The translations under genes and the position numbers were made by a program. This document shows positions 37,965 to 51,678 of a DNA stretch of 64,000 bases, in pieces (the first letter of the stretch is position 1; every line of letters begins with the position of its first letter). The notes below the pieces were generated by a model. The model saw only the letters and a list, made by a program, of their open reading frames with translations, was not told the origin of the DNA and did not search any database. The DNA is taken from NCBI RefSeq assembly GCF_050948175.1, contig NW_027490129.1:496001-560000 (forward strand), written 5' to 3'. The stretch comes from Xylocopa sonorina (Eukaryota; Arthropoda; Insecta; Hymenoptera; Apidae).

Positions 37965-40900
37965 ATGGTGGACACTGGGGCGGAAATAAATATTATAAAA
38001 CGTTCGGCTCTAAAAGCATCCGCGCGAATCGATAAGTCCGAGATCGTCATAATAACAGGGGTAACCGATGGCAAAACCGCAACCTTAGGGACGGTGAATC
38101 TTGTCATTTTCGGTCGCGTCGTTCCTTTTAATGTGGTCGAGGATGATTTTCCCCTTAAACCAAGCGGGATCCTCGGCTCCGGGTTCTGTATGGACGCAGA
38201 AATCTCTTTTCCAAGTAAAATAATCAAATGGAATGGTAAGAGAATTCCTTTCGAAGACGATATCGAAGCACTCGAGGAACCGTCACCGGAGTCGAAAATA
38301 AAGCCTCTCCTATCGCCGAAACGTAAACAAGCGCCGCGCACGGAATCTATTCCCCCTCCGCCGCCGCGCCCGCCGCGTAAATCATCGCCTCCGCTGAAAC
38401 GCGATGCAACAACGAAATCGAAGCTTCGAACGCAAGACAAAGCAGCTTCTCCGAAGTCAGGAGACCGTATCTCCATTCCGCCGAGATCAAATATCGGTAT
38501 CAAGGTCCGCGTAGTTAATTCGAATCTCGCGGAAGGTATAATTCCTCGTATCGATCTTGCGCCGGGCATATTTTTCGGAAACGCTCTCGTCAGAGTAATT
38601 CGGGGCAAAGCGGTAACTCGAATAATTAATTCATCCGACCGCGCCGTCGAAATCGCGTTACCAGAGATCATACTCGAGCCCGCGCAAATCATGACTCCCC
38701 TCCACGAGGAGGATAGTCCGTCGCTCTATCCGGTTTTTTCTAAATCTACTAAATCTAACGTATCCGCCGTAACGATCGGCTCATCCCAAAAAGGGAAAAC
38801 TTCTATTTCTTTCTCGAATCAGACACCATATTCGACAATCGAAACTCCTCCTTCGCGTTGCAAAATCGCGAATACTCAGCAAATCTCCTATGCTCAGGCG
38901 GTTAAAAATAATGTACAACAGGCGCCGTTAAAACAAACATCGAAATCCGCCAACCTTTCGAAATCTCGCTTAGATCGAATTCTTAGTCTCCTCCGTCTCG
39001 ACCACCTCAACGCAGAGGAAAGAGAGCACGTCGTCCGTCTCGTTCAAAGCACGCAGGAGCTTTTTCACATTGAGGGGGATAAATTAGGGCATACGTCAGC
39101 AACCACGCACAAGATTCCAACCGTCGACGACCGCCCCGTCAATGTGAAACAATACCGTTTCCCACCAGCTCATAAGGAGGAGATTCGACGACAAGTCGAC
39201 AAATTTTTACAAAATGGTGTCATCTCTCCGTCAAAATCACCATATAATTCGCCATTGTGGGTTGTCCCAAAGAAACCGGACTCCTTGGGCAACAAGCAAT
39301 GGCGCGTCGTCATCGACTACCGCGCACTCAATGAGAAATCTGTCGCCGATGCCTATCCCCTCCCTTGCATTACCGAGATACTTGATCAGCTCGGGAGCGC
39401 GAAGTATTTTAGTACATTCGATCTCGCGAGCGGATTTCACCAGATCCCAATGGAGCCCGCCGATGCTCCCAAAACCGCTTTTTCGACGCCTCACGGGCAT
39501 TATGAATTTAAAAGAATGCCATTCGGATTAAAAAATGCGCCAGCGACGTTCCAACGACTTATGGACAATGTCCTGTCCGGTCTCCAGGGGAACGAAATTT
39601 TCGTCTATTTGGACGACATTGTTATCTACGCTAGCTCTCTTCAAGAACATCGACTTAAATTCGATAAATTAACTCAACGGCTCAAAGAAGCTAATTTAGT
39701 ATTGCAGCCGGATAAGTGCGAATTCTTGAGGAGAGAAGTAAGCTATTTGGGTCATATTATCAGTGAGCACGGTGTAAAACCTGACCCTGCGAAAATTAGC
39801 GCCGTCAAAAATTTTCCGCGCCCGCGCAACGCGAAACAGATCAAACAATTCCTCGGGCTCGCGGGATACTACAGGCGGTTCATCGCAAATTTTTCTAATA
39901 TTGCTAAGCCACTTACAAATTTGTTAAAAAAAGACGCGCCCTTTGTATGGCGTAACGAGCAATAGAATTCATTCGTCAAACTCCGAGATTGCCTATGCGA
40001 AGCGCCTATCTTGCAGTACCCCAACTTCAAACAACCATTCGTGATAACGACCGACGCGTCCGCCGAAGCTATTGGTGCTATCTTGAGTCAAGGACCAATA
40101 GGCCGCGACTTGCCAATCGCGTACACGTCGCGACTGTTAAACGCTGCGGAGAAAAACTACTCCACGATCGAGAAGGAGTGTCTGGCGATTGTCTACGCCG
40201 TCCATTACTTTCGTCCATACATATACGGTAATCAATTCAAACTCGTTACCGACCATCGACCGTTAGTGTGGATGAATTCGGTCAAGGACCCGTCAAGTAG
40301 ACTCGTACGGTGGAGGCTTAAGTTAGCGGAATTTGACTACGAGATGGTCTATAAAAGTGGAAAAACGAACCTTAATGCGGACGCATTGTCGCGGAATCCC
40401 GCTCAAATTTTTCCGCTCTCGTATTCAGAAAACTCGGAGGACGACATCTTCGATGTGCCTCCGGAAACCCGTAAAAAGTATACCACACTAGCGCCTCCTC
40501 CTACTCCGGTAACATCAGAACCTGAATTACCGACTCCAGGCACGTCCTTCCGTACCAACACAGCACCACCTCCGCAAGTCGCCAGCGACAGCACCGACTT
40601 CTATACTCCTGCTCCAAATGAATTTTTCCGACGCGAACCTCTGTTTAATTTCAGCCGTGACGCATTATCAACGCGACGAGACAATGTAGTTGTCTTCGTC
40701 ACGCAATCTGGGCACCCCTATGACACGGGCGCCAAAGATCTAGCGAACGCTGAGAAATTCCTTCCAAACAAAAATCACGTTCTTACCAAAGCCAAAGTCA
40801 TACAAATCGGAAACGAATTCCAAATCCAGCTTCCAATCATCGAACATTCCACCAGATCAATCAATTTCCAGACCGTAATAGAAACATTCAGATCCTTGTG

Positions 40901-42692
40901 CGACGTTGTAAACGAATTACAATTACAAACATTTAGTATCGCACAAACCTATCTAGACTCCGTATCCTGGTCCCGAATCCAGAAAATCCTTCAGGACCTG
41001 TTTTATGAAACAACTGTCCAGATTACGGTCTGCCAGGGCCTCATTAAAACCCCTTCGGTCGAAGAGCGACTGAAAATAATAAGAGAAAACCACGACTCCC
41101 CTGTGGGAGGTCACAAAGGGGTTAATAAAACTTATTCTCGCATCAGACAACAATACTTTTGGCCAAACATGAAAACACAAATACAAGAATATATTGGCAA
41201 ATGTAAAAGTTGTCAGACAGAGAAACTGGTCCGGGTAAAGACCAGACAGCCTCTCACTTTAACCGACACCCCTGGCAGGGCATTCGATAAGATTTCAATG
41301 GACGTAATGGGTCCTCTTCCCGAAACTTCCGACGGTTATACGAGTATCCTCACGATCCAAGATCTCCTCACTAAATACTCAATCGCAGTTCCTCTCAAAA
41401 CCACCACCGCAGTAGACATTGCCGAAGCTTTAATAAAAGAATTCATTTGTAAGTTCGGATGCCCGAAAGGCATACTCACGGACCAAGGTTCGAACTTTAT
41501 AAATAGCTTGATTAAAGCCATAGCAATCAAATTCCGTATTAAGCAATACAAGTCCACTGCGTTCCATCCACAGACAAACGGGTCCGTTGAACGATCTCAC
41601 CACGTCCTGGCCGAATATCTGAAGCATTACATAGAGTCGAGTAACGATTGGGTGAATTGGTTACCGTACGCAATGTTTTCATACAACACCAGTGTGCACG
41701 AGGGTACATTATACACCCCACACGAACTAGTGTTCGGCAGGATAGCTAGGACGCCGTCAGCCACTCCTTTTCAGGACAGCTCTGATAACGAAACTTATAG
41801 CGACTATCTTATACAACTTCAGGAGAAAATCTCGAAATCTCAGGATTTGGCTAAAGCCAATCTAGACAATGCGAAACGCCGTTCTAAATATTATTATGAC
41901 CGAAATCTCAATGTCCAAAACTTCGAGGTAGGCCAATGGGTCTATCTTTTAAAAGAGCCGAACAAACATAAGTTCCAGGCACAGTATTCTGGACCGTACC
42001 GTATCCTCGAAATTTTGGGCAATTGTAATGTTAAGCTGAATGTAAAAGGGCGCCATAAAATTGTTCATACGAACAAAATCAAAATTTGTAAACGAATGCA
42101 TAGTATGCAGAGTGTGGATGCTAGTGAAAGAAAAGTGCGAAAAACTGAAAATGAAGTCAGTGAGAGCAGTGACATTCAAACGAACGCTGAAAGTGAAAGC
42201 GACGAAAGTGCCTGCAATCCGAAGGAAGCCCGCAGTCACGGTCCAATCTCCAAACGTTATCGCCAGGATCAACCAGGCGAAAAACCTCAGATTCCGCAGC
42301 ATCCAGCCGACAGGACCAAGAGAAGGATCCAGCATCCCGAAATCTACCCAACAGACAAGAGATCTCGGCATGGCCGAGATTCTTTTTCCAAGGGGGGTGG
42401 TGTAACGTCAGGCGTACCGCTTGCCACCCTCCGGCGTCCACCTCATCATCCCCAGCATCCGTATCCGGAGCCCCTGCACACGGGCCACCCGCCGACTCGC
42501 CGTCCCTACAGAAGGAGACAAAGGTACGAGAGGGAAGAGGGATGCAGCATGCCGCGCCCACGCACGATCTCCACACACGAGGGGGAGGACTTCACCCCGT
42601 ATTACGAGGGCGAGGAGCTCTCCGACACATACTGGGTCGAATCCCCAGCGATCACGAAGCCCTATACGTACTTCTCGTACATGTGGGATTAG
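37965..42692 (+). pseudogene. pol: Pol polyprotein interrupted by a nonsense codon
   Basis: The frame is the same as the 1575-aa Pol of element 3 but carries TAG at 39963-39965 where the other copies have GAG (a single G-to-T change). The stop is codon 667, between the reverse transcriptase and RNase H. The upstream part still encodes protease and a reverse transcriptase with YLDD. Downstream, RNase H, integrase and the LTR-encoded tail stay open to 42692 with no further stop. The lesion is therefore recent, and a read-through or trans-supplied Pol could still mobilise the copy. A TTG at 40011 is not a credible start. Confidence 0.92.
42390..42400 (+). other. Polypurine tract
   Basis: AAGGGGGGTGG abuts the 3' LTR, preceded by the 8-bp hairpin at 42362-42380. 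Confidence 0.8.
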
Positions 42693-44014
42693 AATAAGCA
42701 CACTACTCATATATGTACATACACACCAACACACACCTAGATTTAAGTAAATATATGTATATATTTTACTCATGCACGGTTATGTTCCGTGCACTCGCGC
42801 GCACACTCGATGCTCGCGGCTCACGCTTAACGCGGGCCGCGCCCCACTCCGAACGGCCGCCCCACCACGAGGGCCGAGCGGCCGCCCTACTCCGACCGTC
42901 CGCCCCACCGCGAGGGCCCAGCGACTCGCGCGCCGCGCGACCCGAGGAGGTCGCGGACGCGAGATCCCAGAGTCAGTTCCAATCTCACCTCCGAACGGGA
43001 GAGTTGGTATCTCATCTCCGAACTGGAGAGTTCGTATCTCATCTCCGAACCGAGGAGTTCTAATCCAGCATCCGAACGATGCACCTCCGATCCGAGCAAT
43101 AGGCTCATTCGCAACGAGCAATTAGCTCTAATGCATTCGTCTCTATCCATACTCCCATAGCGGAGTCCATTCGATACTTTATACTATTTCTAATTCTCAT
43201 TGTAATCGCTAGTCAGTAACTTAGAATTTAGTCAAGTGTATCTAGTATAGTGAAATCATAGAATATAGTTTATTTTTACCAGATTCAAAGTATCTTTATT
43301 CGAGTTCAAATACAATTCCTTAATTCTAATCCACGGGTACGCTCGCGATTATTCTAATTCTATATCTCATCTACGATAGTCTTGAGGCTCGACGACTAGA
43401 GCGAACCAGCGCTTAGTTGCTCCATCCTCACTTCTACCGTGTACAGAATATCTTGCGCCCAGGTCGATCCCGGTAAGCTAGAGCGAACCAACGCTTAGCC
43501 GTGCCGTATTCAACCGAAGTTCAAGTATTCTCGATGAGCCTTGCACCTCCGACAAAGCGTACACGACGCGCGGGGAGGAGAGAGTTCATCGTCGTCTCGC
43601 TCGGGAATACGTGGGTGATGCACCAGAATATTCAATTTCCTACGTTCGAGTCCTGGTTCCTGTGAAGGAGGTTTCCTTCGCCGCACGACCCGTACGAGTC
43701 GCCAATCGTCAGGGCCAAACGCCGATACCTGCCAGCCGGAGTCAACCCGCCTGGACGCTTATTCCCGTAGACGTACCTCCGTTCCAGCCGTACGCCGCCG
43801 CCATCCCGGTTGCGGATCCAAGGCGCTCCAGGTACCTCGAAAGAGAAATCAGACAGCGGAATCAAGCCTTCGCAAGGTAAGTTTAGTGTTAATTACCGTT
43901 TTATCGAGTCCGAAACGCCAACGAACCCGGTCCGGACGCAATTCGCGTTATTTTCGGGAACGGTTACGACTTTGTGCCACCGTTGCGAGCGCAACCGCAC
44001 CTCGGGACGTGACA
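42401..44014 (+). repeat. 3' LTR of element 4 (1614 bp)
   Basis: Partner of 34878-36491 with about five differences, including CCGCTTGCC for CCGCCTGCC near its start. The right TSD CATG follows. Confidence 0.95.
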
Positions 44015-47000
44015 CATGATAAGATGTAATATTCATTGCGAAATTTCAAGTACACCTCGTAATCACTTCGAAAGAATGTAAACGCGACACTTCCTTGCTA
44101 GGAAATGTCGTTTGCAGATGTCTACGTATCGTAGCAATAGAATTCTAAAACTTCTTAAATCGCGATATCCCTCCTAATTTTTATGTTTCATGATAAGTTG
44201 TAATATTCATTGCGAAGTGTCATGTATACCTCGCAATCACTTCAAAAGAATGTAAATGCGAAACTTCCTTGTTAGGAAATATCGCTTGCAGATGTCCACG
44301 TATCGTAGCAATAGTTTTCTAATGCTTCTTAAATCGCGATATCCCTCCTAATTTCTATGTTTCATGACAAGATATAATATTCATTGCGAAGTGTCATGTA
44401 TACCTCGTATTCACTTAAAAAGAATTAAATGCGACACTTCCTTGCTAGTAAATAGCGTTTGCAGATGACTACGTATCGAAGCAGTAGAGTTCTAAAGCTT
44501 CTTATATGGCGATATCGCATCTCATTTCTATGTTTCATGATAAGATATAATATTCATTGCGAAGTGTCATGTATACCCTGGTATTCCTTCCAAAAGAATG
44601 TAAACGCGACACATCCTTGCTAGGAAGTAGCGTTTACAGATGTCTACGTATCGAACCAATAGACTTCTAATGCTTCTTAAATCGCCATATCGCATCTAGT
44701 TTCTATGTTTCATGATAATATATAATATTCACATCGAAGTGTCATGTATACCTCTCATACACTTCAAATGAACGTAAATGCGACACTTCCTCGCTAGGAA
44801 GTAGCGTTTGCAGATGTCTACGTATCGAAGCAACAGATTTCTAATGCTTCTTAAATCGCCATATCGCATCTCATTTCTATGTTTCATGATAATATATAAT
44901 ATTCCCTGTGGAGTGCTATGTATACCTCGTATTCATTTCAAAAGAATGTAAATGCGACACTTCCTTGCTAGGAAATACCGTTTGCAGATGTCTACGTGTC
45001 GTAGAGTTAGTGCTCTAATGCTTCTCAAAAGGCGACAGCGTTTCTCATTTCTATGTTTCATGATAGTATATAATATTCATCGAGTAGTGTCGTGTATACC
45101 TTGCATACACTTCAAATGATTGTAAATGCGACACTTCCTTGCTAGGAAATAGTGTTTGCAGATGTCTACGTATCGAAGCAATAAAGTTCTAATGCCCCTT
45201 AAATCGCCATATCGCATCTCATTTCTATGTTTCATGATAAGATATAATATTTAATGTGCAGTTTTATGTATACCTCGTATTCACCTCAAAAGAATGTAAA
45301 TGCGACACTTCCTTGCTAGGAAATAGCATTTGCAGATGTCTACGTATCGTAGCATTAGAGTTCTAATGCTTCTCAAAACGCGATATCGCTACTCAATGCT
45401 ATGTTTCATGATAATATATAATATTCATTGGGGAGGGTTATGTATAACTCGTATTCACTTCAAAAGAATGTAAATGGGACACTTCCTTGCTTGGAAATAG
45501 CGTTTGCAGATGTCTGCGTATCGTGGCATTAGAGTTCTAATGCTTCTCAAAACGCGGTATAGCTTCTCATTTCTATGTTTCGTGATATTATATAATATTC
45601 ATTGCGAAGTGCCATGTATATCTCGCATACACTTCAATTGAATGTACATGCGACACTTCCTTCCTAGGATGTAGCGTTTGCAGATGTCTACGTATTGAAG
45701 CAATGGAGTTCTAATGCTTCTTAAATCGTCATATCGCATCTCATTTCTATGTTTCATGATAAGATATAGTATTCACTGTGCAGTGTTATGTATACCTCGT
45801 ATTCACTTCAAGAGAATGTAAATGCGACACTTCCCTGCCAGGAAATAGCGTTTGCAGATGTCTACGTCTCGTAGCATTAGAGTTCTAATGCATCTCAAAA
45901 CGCGATATAGCTATTCGTTACTATGTTTCATGATAATGTATAATATTCCCTGTGGAGTGCTATGTATAACTCGTATTCATTTCAAAAGAATGTAAATGCG
46001 ACACTTCCTTGGTAGGAAATACCGTTCGAAGATGTCTACGTGTCGTAGAGTTAGTGCTCTAATGCTTCTCAAAACGCGACAGCGTTTCTCATTTCTATGT
46101 TTCATGGTAGTATATAATATTCATCGAGTAGTGTCATGTATACCTTGCATACACTTCAAATGATTGTAAATGCGACATTTCCTTGCTAGGAAATAGCGTT
46201 TGCAGATGTCTACGTATCGTGGCATTAGAGTTCTATATCTTCTAAAAACGCGATATCGCTTCTCATTTCTATGTTTCTTTATAATATATAGTATTCATTG
46301 CGACGTATCATGTATACCTTGTATTCCTTTCAAAAGAATGTAAATGCGACACTTGCTTGCTTGGAAGTAGTGTTTGCAGATGTCTACGTATCGAAGCAAT
46401 AGTGTTCTAATTCTTCTTAAATCGCGATATCACATCTCATATCTATGTTTCATGATAGTATCTAATATTCACTGCGAAGTGTCATGTATACATCGCATAC
46501 ACTTCAAATGAATGTGAATGCGACACTTCCTTGCTTGGAGATAGCGTTTGCAGATGTCTACGTATCGAAGCAATAGCTTTGTATTGCTTCTTAAATCGTC
46601 ATATAGCATCTCATATCTACGTTTCATGATAAGATATAATATTCATTGTGGAGTGGTATGTATACCTCGTATTCACTTCAAAAGAATGTAAACGTGACAC
46701 TTCCTTGCCAGGAAATAGCGATTGCAGATGTCTACGTATCGTAGCATTAGAGTTCTAATGCTTCCAATACGCGATATCACATCTCATATCTATGTTTCAT
46801 GATAATATATAATATTCATTGCGAAGTGTTACGTATACCTCGCATACACTTCAAATGAATGTGAATGCGACAGTTCCTTCCTGGGAAATAGCGTTTGCAG
46901 ATATCTACGTATCGAAGCAATAGAGTTCTAAAGCTTCTTAAATCGCGGTATCGCATATCATTTCTATGTTTCATGGTAAGATATAATATTCATTGTGCAG

Positions 47001-50000
47001 TGTTATGAATACCTCGTATTCACTTCAAAACAATGTAAATGCGACACTGCCTTGCTAGGAAGTAGCGTTTGCAGATGTCTACGTATCGAAGCAATAGTGT
47101 TCTAATGCTTCTTAAATCGTCATATCGCATCTCATTTCTATGTGTCATGATAGGATATAATATTCATTGCGAAGTGTCATGTATACCTCGCATACACTTC
47201 AAATGAATGTTAATGTGACGCTTCCTTGCTAGGAAATAGCGTTTGCAGATGTCTACGTATCGAAGCAATAGTGTGCTAATGCTTCTTAAATCGCCATATC
47301 GCTTCTCATTTCTATGTTTCATAATTATATATAATATTCACTGCGAAGTGCCATGTATGCCTCGCATACACTTCAAATGAACGAAAATGCGACACTTCCT
47401 TGCTAGGAAATAGCGTTTGCAGATGTCTACCTATCGAAGCAATAATGTCCTAATGCTTCTTAAATCGCGATATCGCATCTCATTTCTATGTTTTATGATA
47501 AGATATAATATTCATTGTGCAGTGTTATGTATACCTCGTATTCACTTCAAAAGAATGTAAACGCGACACTTCCTTGCCAGGAAATAGCGTTTGCAGATGT
47601 CTACGTATCGTAGCATTAGAGTTCTAATGCTTCTCAATACGCGATATCGCATCTCATATCTATGTTTCATGATAATATATAATATTCATTGCGAAGTGTT
47701 ACGTATACCTCGCATACACTTCAAATGAATGTGAATGCGACAGTTCCTTGCTGGGAAATAGTGTTTGCAGATGTCTACGTATCGAAGAAATAGAGTTCTA
47801 AAGCTTGCTAATTCGCGATATCGCATCTCAATTCTATGTTTCATGATAATATATAATATTCATTGCGCAGTGTTATGTATACCTCGCATACACTTCAAAT
47901 GAATGTGAATGCGACAGTTCCTTGCTAGGATATAGTGTTTGCAGATATCTACGTATCGAAGTAATAGAGTTCTAAAGCTTCTTAAATCGCGATATCGCAT
48001 CTCATTTCTATGTTTCATGATAAGATATAATATTCATTGTGCAGTGTTATGTATACCTCGTATTCACTTCAAAAGAATGTAAATGCTACAATTCCTTGCT
48101 AGGAAATAGCATTTGCATATGTCTACGCATCGAAGCAATAGATTTCTAAAGCTTGCTAATTTGCGATATCGCATCTCATATCTATATTTCATGATAATAT
48201 ATAATATTCACTGGGAAGTGTCATGTATACGTCGCATACACAACAAATGAATGTAAGTGCGACACTTCCTTGCTTGGAAATAGCATTTGTAGATGTCTAC
48301 GTATCGGAGCAATAGTGTTCTTGTGCTTCTTAAATTGTCATATCGCATCTCATTTCTACGTTTCATGACAATATATAATATTCATTGTTGTGTGTTATGT
48401 ATACCTCGTATTCACTTCAAAAGAATGTAAATGCGATACTTCCTTGCTTGGAAATAGCGTTTGCAGATGTCTACGTATCGAAGCAATAGATTTCTAAAGC
48501 TTGCTAATACGCGACATCGCATCTCATGCCTATGTTTCATGACAATATATAATATTCATTGCGAAGTGTCATGTATACCTCGCATACACTTAAAATGAAT
48601 GTAAATGCGACACTTCCTAGCTAGGAAACAACGTCTGCAGATGTCTACGTATCGTAGCATTAGAGTTCTAATGCTTCTCAAAACACGATATCGCTACTCA
48701 TTACTATGTTTCATGATAATATATTATATTCATTGTGGAGTGTTATGTATACCTCGTATTCACTTCAAAAGAATGTAAATGCGACACTTCCTTGCTGGGA
48801 AATAGCGTTTGCAGATATATACGTATCTTAGCAATAGAATTCTAATGCTTCCTAAATCGTCATATCGCATCCCATTTCTATGTTTCATGACAAGATATAA
48901 TATTCATTGCGAAGTGTCATGTATACCTCGTATTCCTTTCAAAAGAATGTAAATGCGACACTTCCTTGCTAGGAACTAGGGTTTGCAGATGTCTACGCAT
49001 CGAAGCAATAGAGTTCTAATGCTTCTGAAATCGCCATATTACATCTCACTTCTATGTTTCACGATAAGAAATAATATTCATTGTGGAGTGTTATGTATAC
49101 CTCGTATTCACTTCAAAAGAATGTAAATGCGACACTTCCTTGCTGGGAAATAGCGTTTGCAGATATATACGTATCTTAGCAATAGAATTCTAATGCTTCC
49201 TAAATCGTCATATCGCATCCCATTTCTATGTTTCATGACAAGATATAATATTCATTGCGAAGTGTCATGTATACCTCGTATTCCTTTCAAAAGAATGTAA
49301 ATGCGACACTTCCTTGCTAGGAACTAGGGTTTGCAGATGTCTACGCATCGAAGCAATAGAGTTCTAATGCTTCTGAAATCGCCATATTACATCTCACTTC
49401 TATGTTTCACGATAAGAAATAATATTCATTGTGGAGTGTTATGTATACCTCGTATTCACTTCAAAAGAATGTAAACGCGACACTTCCTTGCCAGGAAGTA
49501 GCGTTTGCAGATGTCTTCATATCGTAGCATGAGTGTTCTAATGCTTCCCAAAACGCGATATCGCTACTCATTACTATGTTTCATGATAATATATAATATT
49601 CATTGCGAAGTGGCATGTATACCTCGTATTCACTTCAAAAGAATGTAAATGCGACACTTCCTTGCTTGGAAATAGCGCTTGCAGATGTCTACGTATCGAA
49701 GCAACAGATTTCTAAAGCTTGCTAATTCGCGATATCGCATCTCATATCTATGTTTCATAATAATTTATAATATTCATTGCGAAGTGTCATGTATACCTCG
49801 CATACACTTCAAATGAATGCGAATGCGACAGCTCCTTGCTAGGAAATAGAGTTTGCAGTTGTCTACGTATCGAAGCAATAGAGTTCTAATGCTTCTCAAA
49901 ACGCGATATCGCTACTCATTACTATGTTTCAAGATAATATATAATATTCATTGTGGAGTATTATGTATACTTCGTATTCACTTCAAAAGAATGTATATGC

Positions 50001-50063
50001 GACAGTTCCCTGCTTGGAAATAGCGTTTGCAGATATCTACGTATCGAAGCAATAGAGTTCTAA
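44015..50063 (+). repeat. 174-bp satellite array, forward orientation
   Basis: About 35 monomers. Two monomer moods alternate irregularly: GCGAAGTGTCATG with CGCATACACTTCAAATGAATG, and GTGGAGTGTTATG with CGTATTCACTTCAAAAGAATG. A six-monomer block recurs at 1044 bp (ATTCCCTGTGGAGTGCTATG at 44901 and 45945). No gene is seen. Confidence 0.95.
48731..49430 (+). repeat. Dimer duplication (348-bp period)
   Basis: CATTGTGGAGTGTTATG occurs at 48731, 49079 and 49427. The first two blocks share rare variants (CAGATATATACGTATCTTAG, GGAACTAGGG, CACGATAAGAAATAAT) and look identical; the third diverges after about 50 bp. Confidence 0.85.
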
Positions 50064-51678
50064 TGTCACGTCCCGAGGTGCGGTTGCGCTCGCAACGGTG
50101 GCACAAAGTCGTAACCGTTCCCGAAAATAACGGGAATTGCGTCCGGACCGGGTTCGTTGGCGTTTCGGACTCGATAAAACGGTAATTAACACTAAACTTA
50201 CCTTGCGAAGGCTTGATTCCGCTGTCTGATTTCTCTTTCCAGGTACCTGGAGCGCCTTGGATCCGCAACCGGGATGGCGGCGGCGTACGGCTGGAACGGA
50301 GGTACGTCTACGGGAATAAGCGTCCAGGCGGGTTGACTCCGGCTGGCAGGTATCGGCGTTTGGCCCTGACGATTGGCGACTCGTACGGGTCGTGCGGCGA
50401 AGGAAACCTCCTTCACAGGAACCAGGACTCGAACGTAGGAAATTGAATATTCTGGTGCATCACCCACGTATTCCCGAGCGAGACGACGAATAAACTCTCT
50501 CCTCCCCGCGCGTCGTGTACGCTTTGTCGGAGGTGCAAGGCTCATCGAGAATACTTGAACTTCGGTTGAATACGGCACGGCTAAGCGTTGGTTCGCTCTA
50601 GCTTACCGGGATCGACCTGGGCGCAAGATATTCTGTACACGGTAGAAGTGAGGATGGAGCAACTAAGCGCTGGTTCGCTCTAGTCGTCGAGCCTCAAGAC
50701 TATCGCAGATGAGATATGGAATTAGAATAATCGCGAGCGTACCCGTGGAGTAGAATTAAGGAATTGTATTTGAACTCGAATAAAGATACTTTGAATCTGG
50801 TAAAAATAAACTATATTCTATGATTTCACTATACTAGATACACTTGACTAAATTCTAAGTTACTGACTAGCGATTACAATGAGAATTAGAAATAGTATAA
50901 AGTATCGAATGGACTCCGCTATGGGAGTATGGATAGAGACGAATGCATTAGAGCTAATTGCTCGTTGCGAATGAGCCTATTGCTCGGATCGGAAGTGCAT
51001 CGTTCGGATGCTGGATTAGAACTCCTCGGTTCGGAGATGAGATGCGAACTCTCCAGTTCGGAGATGAGATACCAACTCTCCCGTTCGGAGGTGAGATTGG
51101 AACTGACTCTGGGATCTCGCGTCCGCGACCTCCTCGGGTCGCGCGGCGCGCGAGTCGCTGGGCCCTCGCGGTGGGGCGGACGGTCGGAGTAGGGCGGCCG
51201 CTCGGCCCTCGTGGTGGGGCGGCCGTTCGGAGTGGGGCGCGGCCCGCGTTAAGCGTGAGCCGCGAGCGTCGAGTGTGCGCGCGAGTGCACGGAACATAAC
51301 CGTGCATGAGTAAAATATATACATATATTTACTTAAATCTAGGTGTGTGTTGGTGTGTATGTACATATATGAGTAGTGTGCTTATTCTAATCCCACATGT
51401 ACGAGAAGTACGTATAGGGCTTCGTGATCGCTGGGGATTCGACCCAGTATGTGTCGGAGAGCTCCTCGCCCTCGTAATACGGGGTGAAGTCCTCCCCCTC
51501 GTGTGTGGAGATCGCGCGTGGGCGCGGCATGCTGCATCCCTCTTCCCTCTCGTACCTTTGTCTCCTTCTGTAGGGACGGCGAGTCGGCGGGTGGCCCGTG
51601 TGCAGGGGCTCCGGATACGGATGCTGGGGATGATGAGGTGGACGCCGGAGGGTGGCAGGCGGTACGCCTGACGTTACA
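50064..51678 (-). repeat. 3' LTR of element 5 (1615 bp)
   Basis: TG...CA ends on the minus strand; it holds the 3' end of the pol frame (51387-51678). Confidence 0.95.

Larger units (their letters stand above)
34878..44014 (+). mobile_element. Element 4: full-length gypsy-type retrotransposon, pol nonsense
   Basis: This 9137-bp element has two 1614-bp LTRs and the TSD CATG (34874-34877 and 44015-44018). Removing it restores TTTCATGATAAGATG, a normal monomer. LTRs differ at about five positions by eye (for example ACACGCCTAG/ACACACCTAG, GATACACC/GATGCACC, ACCTGGAAAG/ACCTCGAAAG). It is structurally complete but has a stop codon in pol and a lost zinc ligand in gag, so it is probably not autonomous. 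Confidence 0.97.

Noticed and set aside
40011..42692. Separate RNase H-integrase gene starting after the element 4 stop
   Set aside because: The only early start is a TTG; the other copies show one continuous pol frame, so this is the downstream half of a broken gene.
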